Positions 25,989 through 39,425 are shown, numbered from the stretch's first letter. The stretch: 64,000 bases of DNA from Dicaeum eximium (GCA_013396995.1 VWZP01006006.1:275430-339429); one strand, 5' to 3'. The notes: generated by a model from the letters alone, not told the origin. Program-made: numbers and translations.

Positions 25989-28900
25989 CAATGTTCGACT
26001 ATAGTGTTTCTAGATATTTTTGTTTGAGTGCAAATTATAAACTAAAATAATAAAATTATAAACTAAAAGAGATAAAAGCATTTCTTTCTTTGTGAATGCA
26101 AGAAAATTAAAGTTCTTTCACAAGTATGGAATTCAAATAAGACATATTTAAAAAAGAAAGAGATGAATACTTCTAGATAGGCTTTATTATTTTGGACTGG
26201 ATCTTGATTTATTTTCTAATTAAACCATGTTAATTTACTCTTTGTTTTATTTCCAAGAATGAATAATATTTATCCTTATTTTTTACAGGAATAGCTGATT
26301 GATAACTCTTATTAGATTAATATTTTATTGTTTTATTCCAATCAAATACAGCACTATTAAAGAAGAATAACACTGCTGTGCATGATTAAATTACTGCATT
26401 CTCCACCAAGAGCTGGCTCAATTCTATGCACAGAACAGACAGGCTTTTGGAATAAAATCATTAACTTTCCAAAGGAACTGACAGTGCTTAGCAGTTATGA
26501 TTTTTTTTCTTTCATTTTTTCACCTCTTTTCTCTTACACATTTTGGTTTTTATAGGAGGCAGTTATCAAACCCTTAAATTCTCATTTCTTTCCTGAAATT
26601 GTAAGCCACAGAAAATACAAACTTAGTTAACCTACAGCTTGTTAACTTCTAGCAGCATTGGAATTTCTTAATTTGGTATGTTGAATCTGAATTGAACTTC
26701 GGAATCTTTTCATCATATGAATATTGACATTTTCTGTAAAATTTAGCTTAAAACTGAAAAGGAATGATATGCGTACAGATGGATCCTTCCCTCTCACCTA
26801 GACGGACATTTTAAAAATATATTTTAAAAGAAGAAATAACAATTACAAATGTTGCAAAAATTCCATGATTTGTCACAACATCAGTGAAATGAAAGTATAA
26901 ATAATTGAAATATTTCCAAACACACTATGACTGGCAACCACTTAAAAATATTCTGAGTGTTTATGCCATTTCATATATTGCTATGCTCAATTTGTTTAAT
27001 TTTATGCCATATATAGATTTATTAAAGATATTGAATTCAAATTGCTGGAAGTTTCCATGCTATTTGTCTTCTCAAAACTAGCAACCAGCTAAAACACACC
27101 AATCTGGCTGATAAATACTGCAGAGCAAAAATTAGTCTCTGAGTCCAAAATATTTGGCTGTTGTTCATCTTATTGCCACCTGGTAGAAAACCAGAAAATT
27201 TAAGAACTCAGCTGATGTCAAAAGACAATCACACCTGGAAATAAACTTTTCACCTAACCTGTAGCATTTAAAAATGTCATATTTTGGATGCTATGGGTTT
27301 GGGGTTTTTTCCCATGGGTCAGCACACAGCAAATGGAGTTCTAAATCAGCAAATATAAATTTCTTGGACTGATTTTTCATGAGCACCCCTGCACAGTATC
27401 TCCACAAGAGAATCATCAAAATCTATGGATTTTATACATGTGTATACTGAGATATATCACATAAACCTATGGAAAATTAATAAAAACCCCAAAAGATGTG
27501 ATACACCAGAGTGGTCTCACACAGGTAAACAGTACAAGATAAAAGTGCATGTTTACCCATGTTTGAGCACAATTTTTGTCAAACAACCTTTCATCTCCCC
27601 TCCTTCCACTTCTATCCTCTGTGAAAAACTGCGCTGTATGCTCAAAAGAAAAGCTTGAGAACCAGCATTCAATCAGTGGGCAATAAAGGTGTATATAATT
27701 AGCCCTCTCTCCTACTCTTAGGTCCCAAGTGATTTTTGGTTAAGCAGAATTGCAGGGTAAGCAACATATTCAACCAATCTCAGCACACTGCAATGCAGAA
27801 TATATACCTTACGGTAAGAATGTCTTAGACAGACAACTTACCGTGTATTTTCATTTACTTTATTTCAGGATGCAAAATACATACTGGGAAAAGCTATTTT
27901 GTTAATTTTTATTAAGTAAAAACCTACTGAAAGCAGAAAGAAGCACAATAAATAACCACAACCTTTGCTTTGCATCACTATTGGTTGTGGCATGGCCAGC
28001 ACCTTCTCATGGGACTAGAGGCTGCCTTTGCTCTAATTACAGTTTCCTATATGGGATGTTAAATATCTAAAGATTAATGAAACAAGTCTTACCTGACAAT
28101 CTAACATTTTAGCAGTTACACCATCCATAGGCACCTTAAGTTTTATAGATGCTGAATTTAGAGAGGTTTTTAAGACAATCCATCTCTGTTTCTTTTCCTC
28201 TACAGAGAAAGTTGCAATAGATTATGGACAAATGTGTAGGGCCCCGTATACTCCTGTTTGGCTTTTATTTGAGTGGGAATGCTCACCAAGGGCACTTCCC
28301 CAGCTCAGGATAGTGCTGAAGTTTGAGAACTGGCTGACACAGCACTACGGAAACTGTTTGATCTTTGCACCCATTCTCAAAGCCATCAATCCTGACACAA
28401 ATGGACACTGAGGTGATGCATTCAGGCAAGCATGGAAAATGGCACCTTTTCCCTGTCATAGCTGCTGAGGGTGGATAACTTTTGGTAGGTCTGAAGGCAT
28501 ATGTCATTCCAGTGGGCACAGCCAAACTGCCCTGGAAGCAGGAGTAGCGATGGGTTGGACAAGTTCATCGATCATGGGGGACTCTACCTCCAAACATTAT
28601 ATTGCTTGGAAGCAATATGCCCACCTGGGTCTCTTCCAACTTTTGAGCCAGAGGCTGCAAACTGCCACTTTACAGACATAATTAGACGAAGCTTAGTGCA
28701 ACAGTCTGACATGCTCTCGAAAAATATAAAACTTATCTGAGGAAAGCAGTAGACACGTTGTACTCTAGGGAGCATTCCTGCCCTGCTGGGAAATCCAGCA
28801 GCAGCTCTAATTTCCATAGCGCTCTGAAATCCTTCTGGTAGTGGTTCACCACAGCTATTAAATACACACATTAGCCCATATAATCCCCCACTCCCTCCCC

Positions 28901-29466
28901 TCCCTATTTGTTCATAAGATATTTTCAGAGGAAGAGGTTTCAAAGTAAGCTCTTATCCAAAGTATGCTTGGTTTTGGTTTTATGTCATGATTTTTGTGTT
29001 ATTTTTTTCATGATAGACTATGTATTTTTCTAATATAATTTTTCTGCTAAAATGATTTTGGAACTTGATCTATTTGAGGTCATACTGAATATGTTTTTGG
29101 AAGGGGGGGCACATGACTGAGCATGGGAAAAAGAGAAAAAGAGCTTTCAAACAATCATGGCTACAAGGGGACCCTCCGTTTACAACTAAGGAAACATAAT
29201 TTCTGTTAAAGGAGCTGCTGAGGATGCAGTGTCTGGGAGTTTATGTCTAAGTTAAAAGATGGACAGCTGATATCTGAAACAGAGACAATACAATACTTGG
29301 CACGACTTGCCAAGTGACTTCAAATGTCTGAAACCAGAAGACAAAAAAGAAACAGTGCCAGCATTCTGGAGTGCAAGATGAGCACTGAGAAGTAGAGAAA
29401 GGAATGAGTACCTGGAAGATGTCAGGTTGAGAGCCAGCTCTCAGCTGAGAAAAAAAAAGCATGGAG

Positions 29467-29521
29467 GAAAAAAAAAAAAAAAAGAAAAAAAAGAAAAAAC
29501 ACTACTTTTTTTTTTTTTTTT
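29467..29521. repeat. Poly(A) tract followed by poly(T) tract
   Basis: A nearly pure A tract (29467-29499, interrupted by single G residues) is followed within a few bases by a T run (about 29506-29521) and then another A run. The arms could pair as an A-T hairpin. It resembles the junction of two oppositely oriented A-tailed insertions, but no element body is recognisable on either side. Confidence 0.8.
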
Positions 29522-32500
29522 GGAAAAAAAAATCCCAAAATTTTTAGTTTCATTATCTTTTGAAAAGCCCCATCAAATTTTATAAATTTATTAACTTATC
29601 TGTTACAGCTTCACTGGCTTTCCATCTCAGAAGCACTAGAGAAAGTGGAGAAATAAGGCAGTATATTTGAATAGCTGCTCTATTAGAAGTACCTAGATCT
29701 TTTTTCTGCCCACAGCCTCAACAACTTGTAAGAAGCCTAATTGCTGGGAAACACAGATTGTCTCTACTGTGAGAGACACTATTTGCATTTGTAGTAGAAA
29801 CCTTTAACAGAATTGAACTAAAAATAAGTGTTTTTTCTCTGGTATAGGTCATTTAATGGAAGGTGAAAAGGCTGAGGGTTATTGTACCATTTTCTGCAAT
29901 ATTTTTTAGAACTTTATTAGAATGAAGACAGATGTATGGAAATTCATGGAAGATTGTGCTGTTTTACCTAGATCAAAGTATTGACTTTTACCTCATGACT
30001 GTAGTTAGATCAAATATTTCTCCATGTTTCTCTACAGTTGATGATTGTACCACACTGCAGTTCCTTAGCATTTCTACTTTCAATTTGCCTGAGGCTAGTG
30101 ATGAAATTCTTCCCTCCTTGTGATATGCATAATTGCAAATGTGGCAAGTTAAGAAATCTGTGGAAATAAGAACTAAAAAATTATTCTAAAAGTAAAGACA
30201 AATAAGAAAAAAGAGAAAGAACATTAATCCCAGAGTGGGGAAAATGTATTAATGCTTCTGTTTACTCATTTTCTCTCTATTTCCTATCAGGATTTTGACA
30301 GAAGGTGGTTAGTTGAAGAAACGTAGAAAAGATTGACAGGAAATATTGCTAGGGGGAAAGCTGAGGACAGAGTACAGGATTGTAGAAAGCATTGGGCTAC
30401 ACAGGCAGAAAAAGCTCATGCAGAGGATTTTTTATCAGACTGGCAGTCAGCAAGTAGGAGGAAATAAATACTCAAGTGACAGCTCCACTGTCAGACTGCG
30501 TGTCCATCAAAAAAAACCCCTGGTCTCCTTGCCTACCTGCCTTCCCTGCTAGGCCCAGAAGCTCTTCACCTTGGAAACAGAGGAAGATGCCTTCCTGGAT
30601 TGGATGTCCTGAAAATAGACCAGAGAGCAATGGATATTCTGTCTGCTGCTTCTTGTGTTCACAGATATATCAAGGGAGAACACTTTTACACACCTTTGCA
30701 TCAGGGACAAGACAGGAAATTTCAGTCTGTCTCTCTTCTTTTTAGATTTCTCATTTTACTGCCAGTCACATTTTCATGAAAAAATTGTCGCAGCTCTTTA
30801 ATCCAATGCTATTTGACCATATAAATATTTATGTTCATATTTGCATATGAATATGCCATATATGTAAGGACCACAAAGACACTTCCACAAAAAGAATGCC
30901 TCAAGTTGTCAAAAAAGTAAGGTGAGGGTGATTAAATACTTACATAGTAAGAGGATTAATAAGTACATTGAGAAAGGAAAAAAAAAACCATGGAGGGAGT
31001 ATATCAAAATACAGATTGGAAGCTAACCTTCTCTAACTTGCAAACAGTTTGTTAAAAGTGTGGTAAACCTTGATTATCATCTGAGTGTTAGATTTTTGGT
31101 ACATTATATACAGTATCTCTTGTGTCTATGCCCTAAAATCTATATTTGAGATGATTTTGATGCTTGTTATACTAGGAAAATTTTTAAACTGCTATTTAAG
31201 TTCCTACTGACAAAGGTTAGCCAGTTTTTCTGTGGCTTTTTCTCATTTGAAAAGTATCTTTCATACAAGTGACAATTTTCAGCCAACCATTGTGTTGTGA
31301 ACAAAATCCATAAAATGTGAAAATTAAATTAGACATTAAGAAAATTCTTTAAAGACCAAGGTCAATTAGAGAGTGACATAAGGGAAATTGTTGATGCAGA
31401 GTCACTGAAGATATTTAAGGCTATTCTAGTAATACATAGGACTAATTATATATCACTGACTGCTTTCAAAGTGCTGTACAGAAATGAACTAATTAATCTG
31501 CTCCATCAGAGACAGGAGTGAAAGTATTCCAAATTATAGCACCACCTGTCACAGCTTCTGGTAAAAGGTAGAAAATACCCTTATTTTCAACAATGACCCC
31601 GTGTTGGGCTTTCTGTATTTGGTAACTAAATGCACATGCATGTGTATATATGCAAACTGAAATTACTGAAGACATGTAAAAGTAAATGAGAAAAAAATTA
31701 CTCATAAGAGTCTGGTTTTGAAGGACACTAAACATGCATTTGGATTACTGAACAGTGCTACTACTCCTGGTTTTATGATTCATTGAGGTCAATAGTGTTC
31801 ATAATGAAAGTATTAAATACTTATTAATAGTGTTTCTTTATGCTACATCTCATCATATACAGAGCAGTGGAGCTCCAAAAGCTGGGAAGTAATTTTTTAT
31901 CCTGCACTGACTTGTGTATCAATTAAATTCTTAGTTTGTCTAACTGCAGTCATTAAGATCCCTCTTTGCTACAGTTGTACAAACAAATCAAGGATCTTTT
32001 AGTGAAAAGAAAGCAATTCAAGAAAAAACAGCAGATGAACATATTCGGAAAAAATATATTGTTCTTATGTTTGGCTGTGACATAAGCATATCCTAAATTT
32101 TCAGCATTTAAACCAAAATAAAATTATTTACATATTGCTTTGGTAACTACTGACATGCTGTAGATAAAGTGTTCAGCAGCAGTGTTTGAGTGACATTTGT
32201 CTTCCTTGAAATATCAGAAAGCAGAGAACTCAGAGAGCTCAAAAGTGATGTACATGTTGTAGAGTCAAAGACACAATGATGTTGTCTACAAAAAGTGGTG
32301 AGAAGAGAGGTTAGCACTGAACTGAACTTGACTGGGGAAGCTTTTATTATTTTTATGCATTGAAGGAGTATGTTGCTAGTTTTTTTCATTAAATCAGTTG
32401 CAAAAAGAAATGGTCCCATCTTTCTTTAAAGGTGACTTGTGAACCTTATAACACACATTATTCATGGAAGGTTAACTAGTGGATTTTCCAGAGAGTAAAG

Positions 32501-35500
32501 TACAATAAAATCTTAATTATTGTTTAAGCTTTCTAGAGTTCTTATAGAAAAAGTTAAAGGACCTCTAAAATATTTGAAATTATTAGAGAGAAATTACAAA
32601 CCTGGACTCGTATATGACAACATTTCAAATTGTCAGTAAGTATTAATTTAAGAATACTGTGCCCAGATTTTCTTAGCTCTTTTAGGAAGCATAATGGTTT
32701 TAATGTCAGATTTCTCATCTTTAACCTTACAGACAGACAAACTAAGCCTGCATTAGAGCTGGGCATGGTCTTAATTTTGGACACTCACTTGTCCCTTTAG
32801 TCTTTCAAGTTTTGAACCAGGTTTAGTTCTGAGTTTTGAACCTACAGCGGAATGATGGTATCACACTTCTTTTTATAGTGATGCCACTTTTCCTTTTCCT
32901 TTTCTTCAGCATTGAACTGCCTTAAATATAATGAAGAAATATTATAGATAAATAGTATTTCATTACTCATTACAGAGAGTTGTGAAATTTATAAAATGTA
33001 TATTTTTGCACAAATAATTTTACTGCAAAACTAGCTAGTGACCAGATTAGTGTAAAACTGGGGAAGTCTCAGAGCAGGAAAAGTGAAGATTCATAAGATC
33101 ACTTTCACTTTCTATTTAAAAATATCTAAAAATAAAAAAAAAGGGGGGGAAAAATTACCTAGTACAAAATAAACCAATTGCTCTTATTGCTCCAAGGCAG
33201 AAGTAAGGCCAAGACTTAAGTAGAAGTCAAGTTACATTAGTTTGGATCAAAAAATGAGGGCTATAAATCTTCATGCACTCAGATATAAGCTAGGAACTAT
33301 CTAATAAGAATTCAGAAGAAATTTTTCCTTTAGGCAGATATTTCAAAAGAGATTTTAGTATCTTTTCCTGATGTATTCAATACTGACTATTGAAGATGAA
33401 ATAAATAGCAAGAGCCTTGATTCATTGTAGCAGTTTCTAGATATTTGCATGTTCTTAAAGACCATTTTGGCCTTGGCTGTTCAGTCAGACTGGAGGCATT
33501 TCAAGATCAGTACTGATGACTACACCTCAGTTTTTCAAACTGTAAAAAAATCCTTGTACTCACATTAAAAGTAGGCTAAAGTTTGAAATATCTGAGCACA
33601 CTGACTGCATTCCATCCTTATTTTTCATATATTCTGGATGTACTGCTGCCTGAGTGCTCTAGACATAGCAGAGGCAGAGATATATGATGCCCATCATTTG
33701 GTCTAGATGATGTTTGTAGATGACTAAACATCTTACACTAGGAAACCTTAGGAAAAAAATAGCTGTGTACAAGGGCTGTTTTTGAAGTAAGAAAATCCTA
33801 ATTCCAAAGACATGTCAGTCAAACCCTTTTCTGCCAGAGTATAGCTTGACAAACACAAAAAACCCACAACCAACAACAAAATAACAACCAAAGAAAAACT
33901 CACAAAATCAAGAAAATCACTTTCTAAATAATAGATATTAAATAATTAATATTCATATTCATAGTTATCTAGAGGTAGGCGTTCATTGTTAGTACAGGCT
34001 TTGAAGAGGCTTGGATGAAGATAGATCAATGAAGAATAAAAGTAAAAACTGCAGGTGATATTCAGAATTCTGTGGAGATCAAGAATGCCTTTCTATAGTG
34101 AGAAAGAATAGGACTATACATCCACTAAAACAAGTAATAAGTTCTCTTTCCATAAAGGATAACAAACTTTTGCAGAGGATACTAGGCTCCAATGTAAAAT
34201 CCCTGCAATGCCAGATTTTCAGGGAGATTCAAGGACTTTTTTTCTGTACCTGAAGGCTTATGTTAATCCAGTCAGTAAAGCCAGTAATTTATTGAACGCA
34301 CAAGGATGGCAGTAGTTTGGGTTGTCTGTGTTTACTTTGCTTTTATAAACTACATTTAATGGAGAGTGATCTCCTGTGACAGGAATTGTATCTCACCATA
34401 GGAAATGCACCATGAAAATCCTCCAGTCTCTTCTGCACAGAGTAAGGGTGTCCCTGTCTAATTACAGATTTATTTTATGTTTATGCTTCAGCAAGTGCAG
34501 TCAAAGATCACAACACCTGGATAATTCAAAGCTCTGAAAAGAGGATATTGCACTTTGGAAAAAACAACAAAGTGCCACCAATGACTGGAAGATAGAGGAG
34601 GAGAAGTAGGAGAAGAGAAGAATAATTTGGAGGATATTTTAAACTTGGATTTAGTAATCAAAAGTTACCAGCAGCGCTCTAAAAGTCAAAGGTCAGCACT
34701 TATATTTGTTGTTTCACTTGGTCTTGGAGCAGAAACCAAGAGAAAGGCTGATATCCTTCTGCAAAAAAAAAAAAAAACAACTCTACTTCAAGGACAAAAT
34801 CCCCAGTTTCCCAAACAAGAAGTTGAATTTTCTTTTACTAATTCGTCTTGATGTAGAAGGTAAACTAACAAACCAACCAGTAGGTGTATTTTTTGAAAAT
34901 AGTCTATATTTTTAATACCTAGGGGTAATACTTAGATTTTATACACAGAGAAGGAGACATAACAATAGGTAAATACCAAATTAATTATTGCCTATTATGA
35001 GCTCTTAAAAAATGCTCATAAACTCACCGCCTTAAAACACCCTAAATGTTTAAGATAAATGTTTGCAACTTAACATTAATTAATAATTCACTTGGACTAG
35101 ACTATTTGGAAGACTTTTAAACAGCAACAGGAGAGCATAAATGAGAACCCCTGCCTTTTGGGAGTTATTTGATTTTAAAGTATTTGTGAAATTCTGTCCC
35201 TCCCTAAACCACAAAGAATAAAATAAAATAGAGGGAAGAATTTCTAGACACAGAAAAAACTTGGTTTTGTTTTTTTTTTTAGCCTTTCTTGTCCAAAAAG
35301 CCCTATAACACATACATCTACTTAGCTTTCACCACACAGAATACATAGAAGTGATTTGGTGGTGATAGATGAGTCACTTAAGTTCTGCTCTCAGAAATGA
35401 ATGGTTCCATTACCCAGCCTAGAAATGATGGAAGAAGGTATTTTCACCAATATTGTTGTTTTTGTGACTGGGCTGAGGGTGTATCCGGTAAGATCCAAAG

Positions 35501-37516
35501 GTTGTACATCAATTTGGTGATAGGCACAAAGAAAGCTGGTGTTCTCTTCAGCTTCTTAAGGTATTCCCTTAAGGAAACAATAGGTGCTGAGGGCTGGGGG
35601 TAAAATACAACAAGTACTTTCCTGTGGCATTACTTTTGACATCATAGAGGAATGATGTGTAAGAAAAAGGTGGAAAAGATGATTAAAAGCATGCTGATAG
35701 CACAGCTTCCATTGTCTAATCTCTGGTAGAGAGCAAGGAGCTTTTCTTCCCAGAAAGAGATGACACAAATACGCAGTGCACTTACTTGTGTTTAGACCCT
35801 AAATAATTCAATACCTAAAAGCTTCTATGTCCTTTCTGTTATGCATGTTTGCTTCTATGAAACTCAGAGTCACATATTGTTACAAAGCGTGAATATATTC
35901 TAAAAAAATTTTGACATTATATTCAAAGAAAGTGTATTTTTAACTGAAGTAATAAAAAGTGGTACTTGTTTTAAGAGAACTTTCTAAGACAATAAGATTT
36001 ATAGAACAAAAAAAACCCCAGCTCTCCCATGAGGATTTAATTTTGAGCTTTCTGATTTTTATCTATAGCTTTATTTTTTACAGTCAGCATGATATCGAGA
36101 AGTTCTTCATACCTTCAGCCTCTAAGCAAGATGGATTTTATCTGCATCCTGAAGTATAAATGCTTTGGAATGTCTTCTATGAGATTTTGTATGTGTTGAA
36201 TAAGCTTGAGAGTGGAAAATGTGCTTCCCTTTCAAAGTACCTCAGAATAGAATCCAGCCACTTAGGCAACTAAAAATAATGATTTTAAAACTGTTATTAA
36301 AGCCTGAATCAGTTGTAGTTTGCAGTTTTAAATCCAATTCACTTTGTTGATTTAATGTGCAACAACACGAAAGCCATTAAACCTTCAGCTTAAGCTTACT
36401 TGAATTGGATGTCACTGCTAGAGATTTCTTTGAAATACATCCAATAAATAGTTTGAAAGTCTCCTCATGAGAAGATCTCAAACATACATTTTTTCTGTAT
36501 AATTCTAATTTTAGGTTTTTTCCTCTCTGTCCATTACAGATGCAGGTGTTTACAAGGGTAGGACTATTACAAGGATTCAACTATTACAGCACTGCAGCAA
36601 GAAGCTAGAATCTGTGAGTGGGTACTGGCAAGCTGATGCCACAGAATATACATTCTGCTGGAGGGCATATAATTTTTCAGTCTCAAAACAAAGGAAAGCA
36701 GAAAATTTCTTCCTCTTTTTAGCAGTGCAGTCTTACTGTATATATATGGTCTCATAATAAATTTAAATTTAAAAGCAAAGAACTACAACTCCATTAATTT
36801 CAGAGTTTAATAAAATTCAATTTAGTAATGAATAAAAAAATCTTGTGCAGATTGCTTTTCTCCTCCTCCTTTCTTAGAGCTTTTCATGAAGATGAATCAT
36901 ATTTTTGGCACACTGGTAGGACACTTGCCTTTATATCTTACTTTTGCAGATCACTGATCTGCTGTTTTGGCAGATTTTAGCAACCCATATGAAGTCAGTT
37001 TTTCCTGGTATTTCAAATTACTTAAAGCTCCTCATTACTCTACCCTCTCTAATGTTTCTTTTTTCTTTTTTTTAGCTCTTGGATTTTTTTTTTTTTATAT
37101 TTTCTAGTGATTGTGCACGGTATTCCATATCCTACTTCTAGCTAACCTTTGAAGGCAAGCTGACTTACAGTGATAGCCTTTCTCCTGCCTCAGAGTTCTC
37201 TGTATATTTATTCGTGTTGGAGTAAATGTTCAGAATTGCGCTTTTACTGCCATCTAGTGCCAGAATTGGAAAGAAAAGTTTAAAATAATCATTTGTCTCG
37301 GGGCTTGGAAGAGGGTCAGTATTGGCTCTAAGAGAGACGGTTTTAGTTTCTGGGTGAATAAAGTACTGTAGAGAATCATTAATAGATGAAATTCTAATTG
37401 TATGTGAGATTTTATGAGCTGTTAAGAAGTTGCACCAACATGTACTAAACAGATACATGCTCAACCTGGCATCATGTACTGTGCTTGCCCACACACAAAA
37501 ACTACATTTACTTTCA

Positions 37517-37544
37517 TATCTGCTATTAAATATCTGCTATTAAA
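37517..37544 (+). repeat. Perfect 14-bp tandem duplication
   Basis: TATCTGCTATTAAA is present twice back to back with no differences. It lies 67 bases before the second LTR. Confidence 0.85.
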
Positions 37545-37610
37545 TTTCCTTTTGAGCAAAAGGAAAATGCACTGCATTTTTTCACGTGGAATTTTAAATA
37601 TGACTGGACT

Positions 37611-38172
37611 TGCCTGCTGGTTCTGGCTGGGATAGAATGAATGTTTTCATAATACCTCTTGTGGTGCTGTGCTTTGTCTTTGTAATGAGAATAGTGTTGA
37701 TAGAGTGAGGATGTTTTAGTTATTGCCTGTCAGTGTTTACACAGAGTCAAGGACTTTCCTGATTCTCGGACTGACCTTTCAGCAAGGAGGCTGGAGGTGC
37801 ACAAGGAGGGGACACAGCCAGGACAGATGACTGCAACCAGAGGGACATTCCATACCATATGGCAATAAAAGCTGTGGGAAAGAGGGAGAAAGGGGAGGAT
37901 ATTTGGAATGATGTATTTTCTTCTCCCAGGTCACCATGACATGTGATGGCTTTCCTGGGGATGGCCAAACTGTTGTCTGTCAATGGGAAAAAGTGAATTA
38001 ATTCCTTGTGTTTGCTTCCACACACAGGTTTTACTTTATCTATTAAGTTGTCTTAGCCTCAATCCATCAGTTTTTTTACTTTTACCCTTAAAGTTCTCTT
38101 CTCTATCCCATGGATGGAGTGAGTGAGCATCTGTGTGGGGCTGAGCTGTCTATCCCTGTTAAACTACAGTAC
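37611..38172 (+). mobile_element. Apparent solo LTR of an avian ERVL-type (class III) endogenous retrovirus
   Basis: The block follows a well-known avian ERVL LTR from end to end. It opens with GGTTCTGGCTGGGATAGAATGAATG. Then come GTGGTGCTGTGCTTTG, AATAGTGTTGATA, TCAAGGACTTTCC, GAGGCTGGAGGTGCACAAGG, GGGACACAGCCAGGACAG, ATTCCATACCATATGG and a TATA-like CAATAAAAGC at about 37863-37872. Further on are AGTGAATTAATTCCTTGTG, TATTAAGTTGTC and GGAGTGAGTGAGCATCTGTGTGG, and it closes near GTTAAACTACAGTACA. This is a different LTR subfamily from the one at 3492. No internal retroviral sequence follows, and no target duplication is evident at these approximate ends, so a solo LTR is inferred. Several small deletions relative to the family suggest a moderately old copy. 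Confidence 0.9.
37863..37872 (+). promoter_or_regulatory. TATA-like element of the LTR promoter
   Basis: CAATAAAAGC lies where this LTR family carries its TATA box, a short way after CATTCCATACCATATGG. The base changes make its promoter activity doubtful. Alternatively it is just A-rich sequence. Confidence 0.4.
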
Positions 38173-38520
38173 ACAGAACAAAAACCCCATCCAAACTAAC
38201 AAAAATATTACCTTTATATGAATGAGGTTAGTTAAGAGATGCCAGGCAATCTCACAGTGGCACACTGCATGTTATCTCAGAATAGAAAGCAGAAAAGAAT
38301 GAGAAGAAATAGTAATTCAAAAATTAAAATAGTAAAAGCAGGTGTCTTGACTGTAAGGTCTGGGCCCTAATGTTCTTAAGCAAAATCTTACATTGATGAA
38401 TACAGTGCAAAAATTGAAATTCTACCTGTTTTTCTCCTTTTGAGCCTGCAATATAAGGAAAATTGACAGAAATTTGATAAACAGAAATTTGAGAAATCTC
38501 TTTTTGATGTCTCCAAAATA

Positions 38521-39425
38521 TTACAGAACCATAGAATCAGCTGGGCTGGAAAAGACTTTTGAAGTCATGGAGTCCAACCCATGAACTAACACCACCTTGT
38601 CAACCAGACCATGTGGCACTAGTGCCACATCCAGTCCTTTCTTAAGCACCCCCAGGGATGGTGACTCCACCACCTCCTTGGTCAACCCATTCTGATGCTC
38701 AATCACCTTTTCTGTGAAAAACTTCTTCCTGACATCCAAGCTAAAGCTCCCCTGGCTCAGCTTAAGGCTCTGTCCTCTTGTCTTATTGTTGGTGGCCTGG
38801 GAGAAGAGACCACCTCTCACCTGGCTACACCCTCCTTTTAGGGAGATGTAAAGTGACAAGTTCTCCTCTGAGCCTCCTGTTCTCCAGGCTAAACAGCCCC
38901 AGTTTCATCCACTGCTGCTCAAAGGACGTGTGCTCCAACCTTTCACCACCCTTGTTGCCCTTCTCTGGACATGCTCCAGCATCTCAATGTCCTTCCTGAC
39001 TTGAGGAGCCCAGAACTGGACACAGCACTCAAGGTGCCCTCACCAGTGCCGAGTACAGGGGCAGAATGACCTCCCTGCTCCTGCTGGCCACACTGTTCCT
39101 GACACAGGCCAGGATGCCCTTGGCCTTCTTGGCCACCAGGGCCCACTGCTGGCTCATGTTCAGCCGGCTGTCACCAGCACCCCCAGGTCCCTTTGTGCCT
39201 GGGCACTGTCCAGCCACACTGTCCCCAGCCTGTAACACTGCAGGGGGTTATTGTGGCCAAAATGCAGGACTTGGCACTTGGTATTGTTAAACCTCATATC
39301 ACTGGATGTGACCCATCTATTCAGCCTGCCCAGAACTCTCTGCAGAGTCTGCCTACCATCCAGCAGATCAACACTCCACCCAATTTGGTGTCATCTGCAA
39401 ATTTGCAGACTGTATGTGGTCTGTT
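38521..39425 (-). mobile_element. CR1 LINE, 5'-truncated
   Basis: On the minus strand the element runs from about 39425 to its 3' end at 38521. It finishes in the diagnostic CR1 tail (TTTTCCAGCCCAGCTGATTCTATGGTTCTGT). The order of segments matches avian CR1. The reverse-transcriptase FADD box is near 39390-39401. A NMSQQWALVAKKAKGIL segment follows, then ASRSREVILPLYSALVR. Next is a GLFSQATNNKTRG/FSLDVRKKFFTEKV segment, then KEVVESPSLGVLKKGLDVAL. Everything upstream of the FADD box is missing, which is the usual result of incomplete reverse transcription. No target-site duplication is obvious. CR1 elements often lack clean ones. Confidence 0.95.
38580..39401 (-). pseudogene. CR1 ORF2 C-terminal reverse-transcriptase remnant
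   Basis: This is the C-terminal part of the CR1 reverse transcriptase, now broken. The catalytic-box sequence FADDTKLGG is readable at the 5' edge, but stops and frame changes follow within about 30 codons. A second readable block contains SRLNMSQQWALVAKKAKGIL and ASRSREVILPLYSALVR. A frame change near 39030 interrupts the phrase that should continue into VQFWAP and the VQRRA segment. The last block is open for about 110 codons and carries RKKFFTEKV and VVESPSLG. There is no endonuclease domain and no intact reading frame, so it cannot be mobile. Confidence 0.9.

Larger units (their letters stand above)
20086..37610. other. Long AT-rich non-coding stretch
   Basis: About 17.5 kb without a supported gene. 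The longest frames are 119 codons (28584-28943, minus) and 109 codons (37165-37494, minus). Neither resembles a known family. The stretch holds scattered short direct repeats, two notable inverted repeats (22279 and 25971), A/C-rich low-complexity DNA near 20422 and an A-tract/T-tract pair near 29467. It is best read as intron or gene desert. Confidence 0.55.

Noticed and set aside
32888..32909. Strong 3' splice-acceptor-like pyrimidine tract ending in CAG
   Set aside because: The downstream sequence has no open exon-like stretch with a donor site. Such tracts are common in T-rich intronic DNA.
37165..37494. 109-codon minus-strand open frame
   Set aside because: No similarity to any family I know and no supporting signals.
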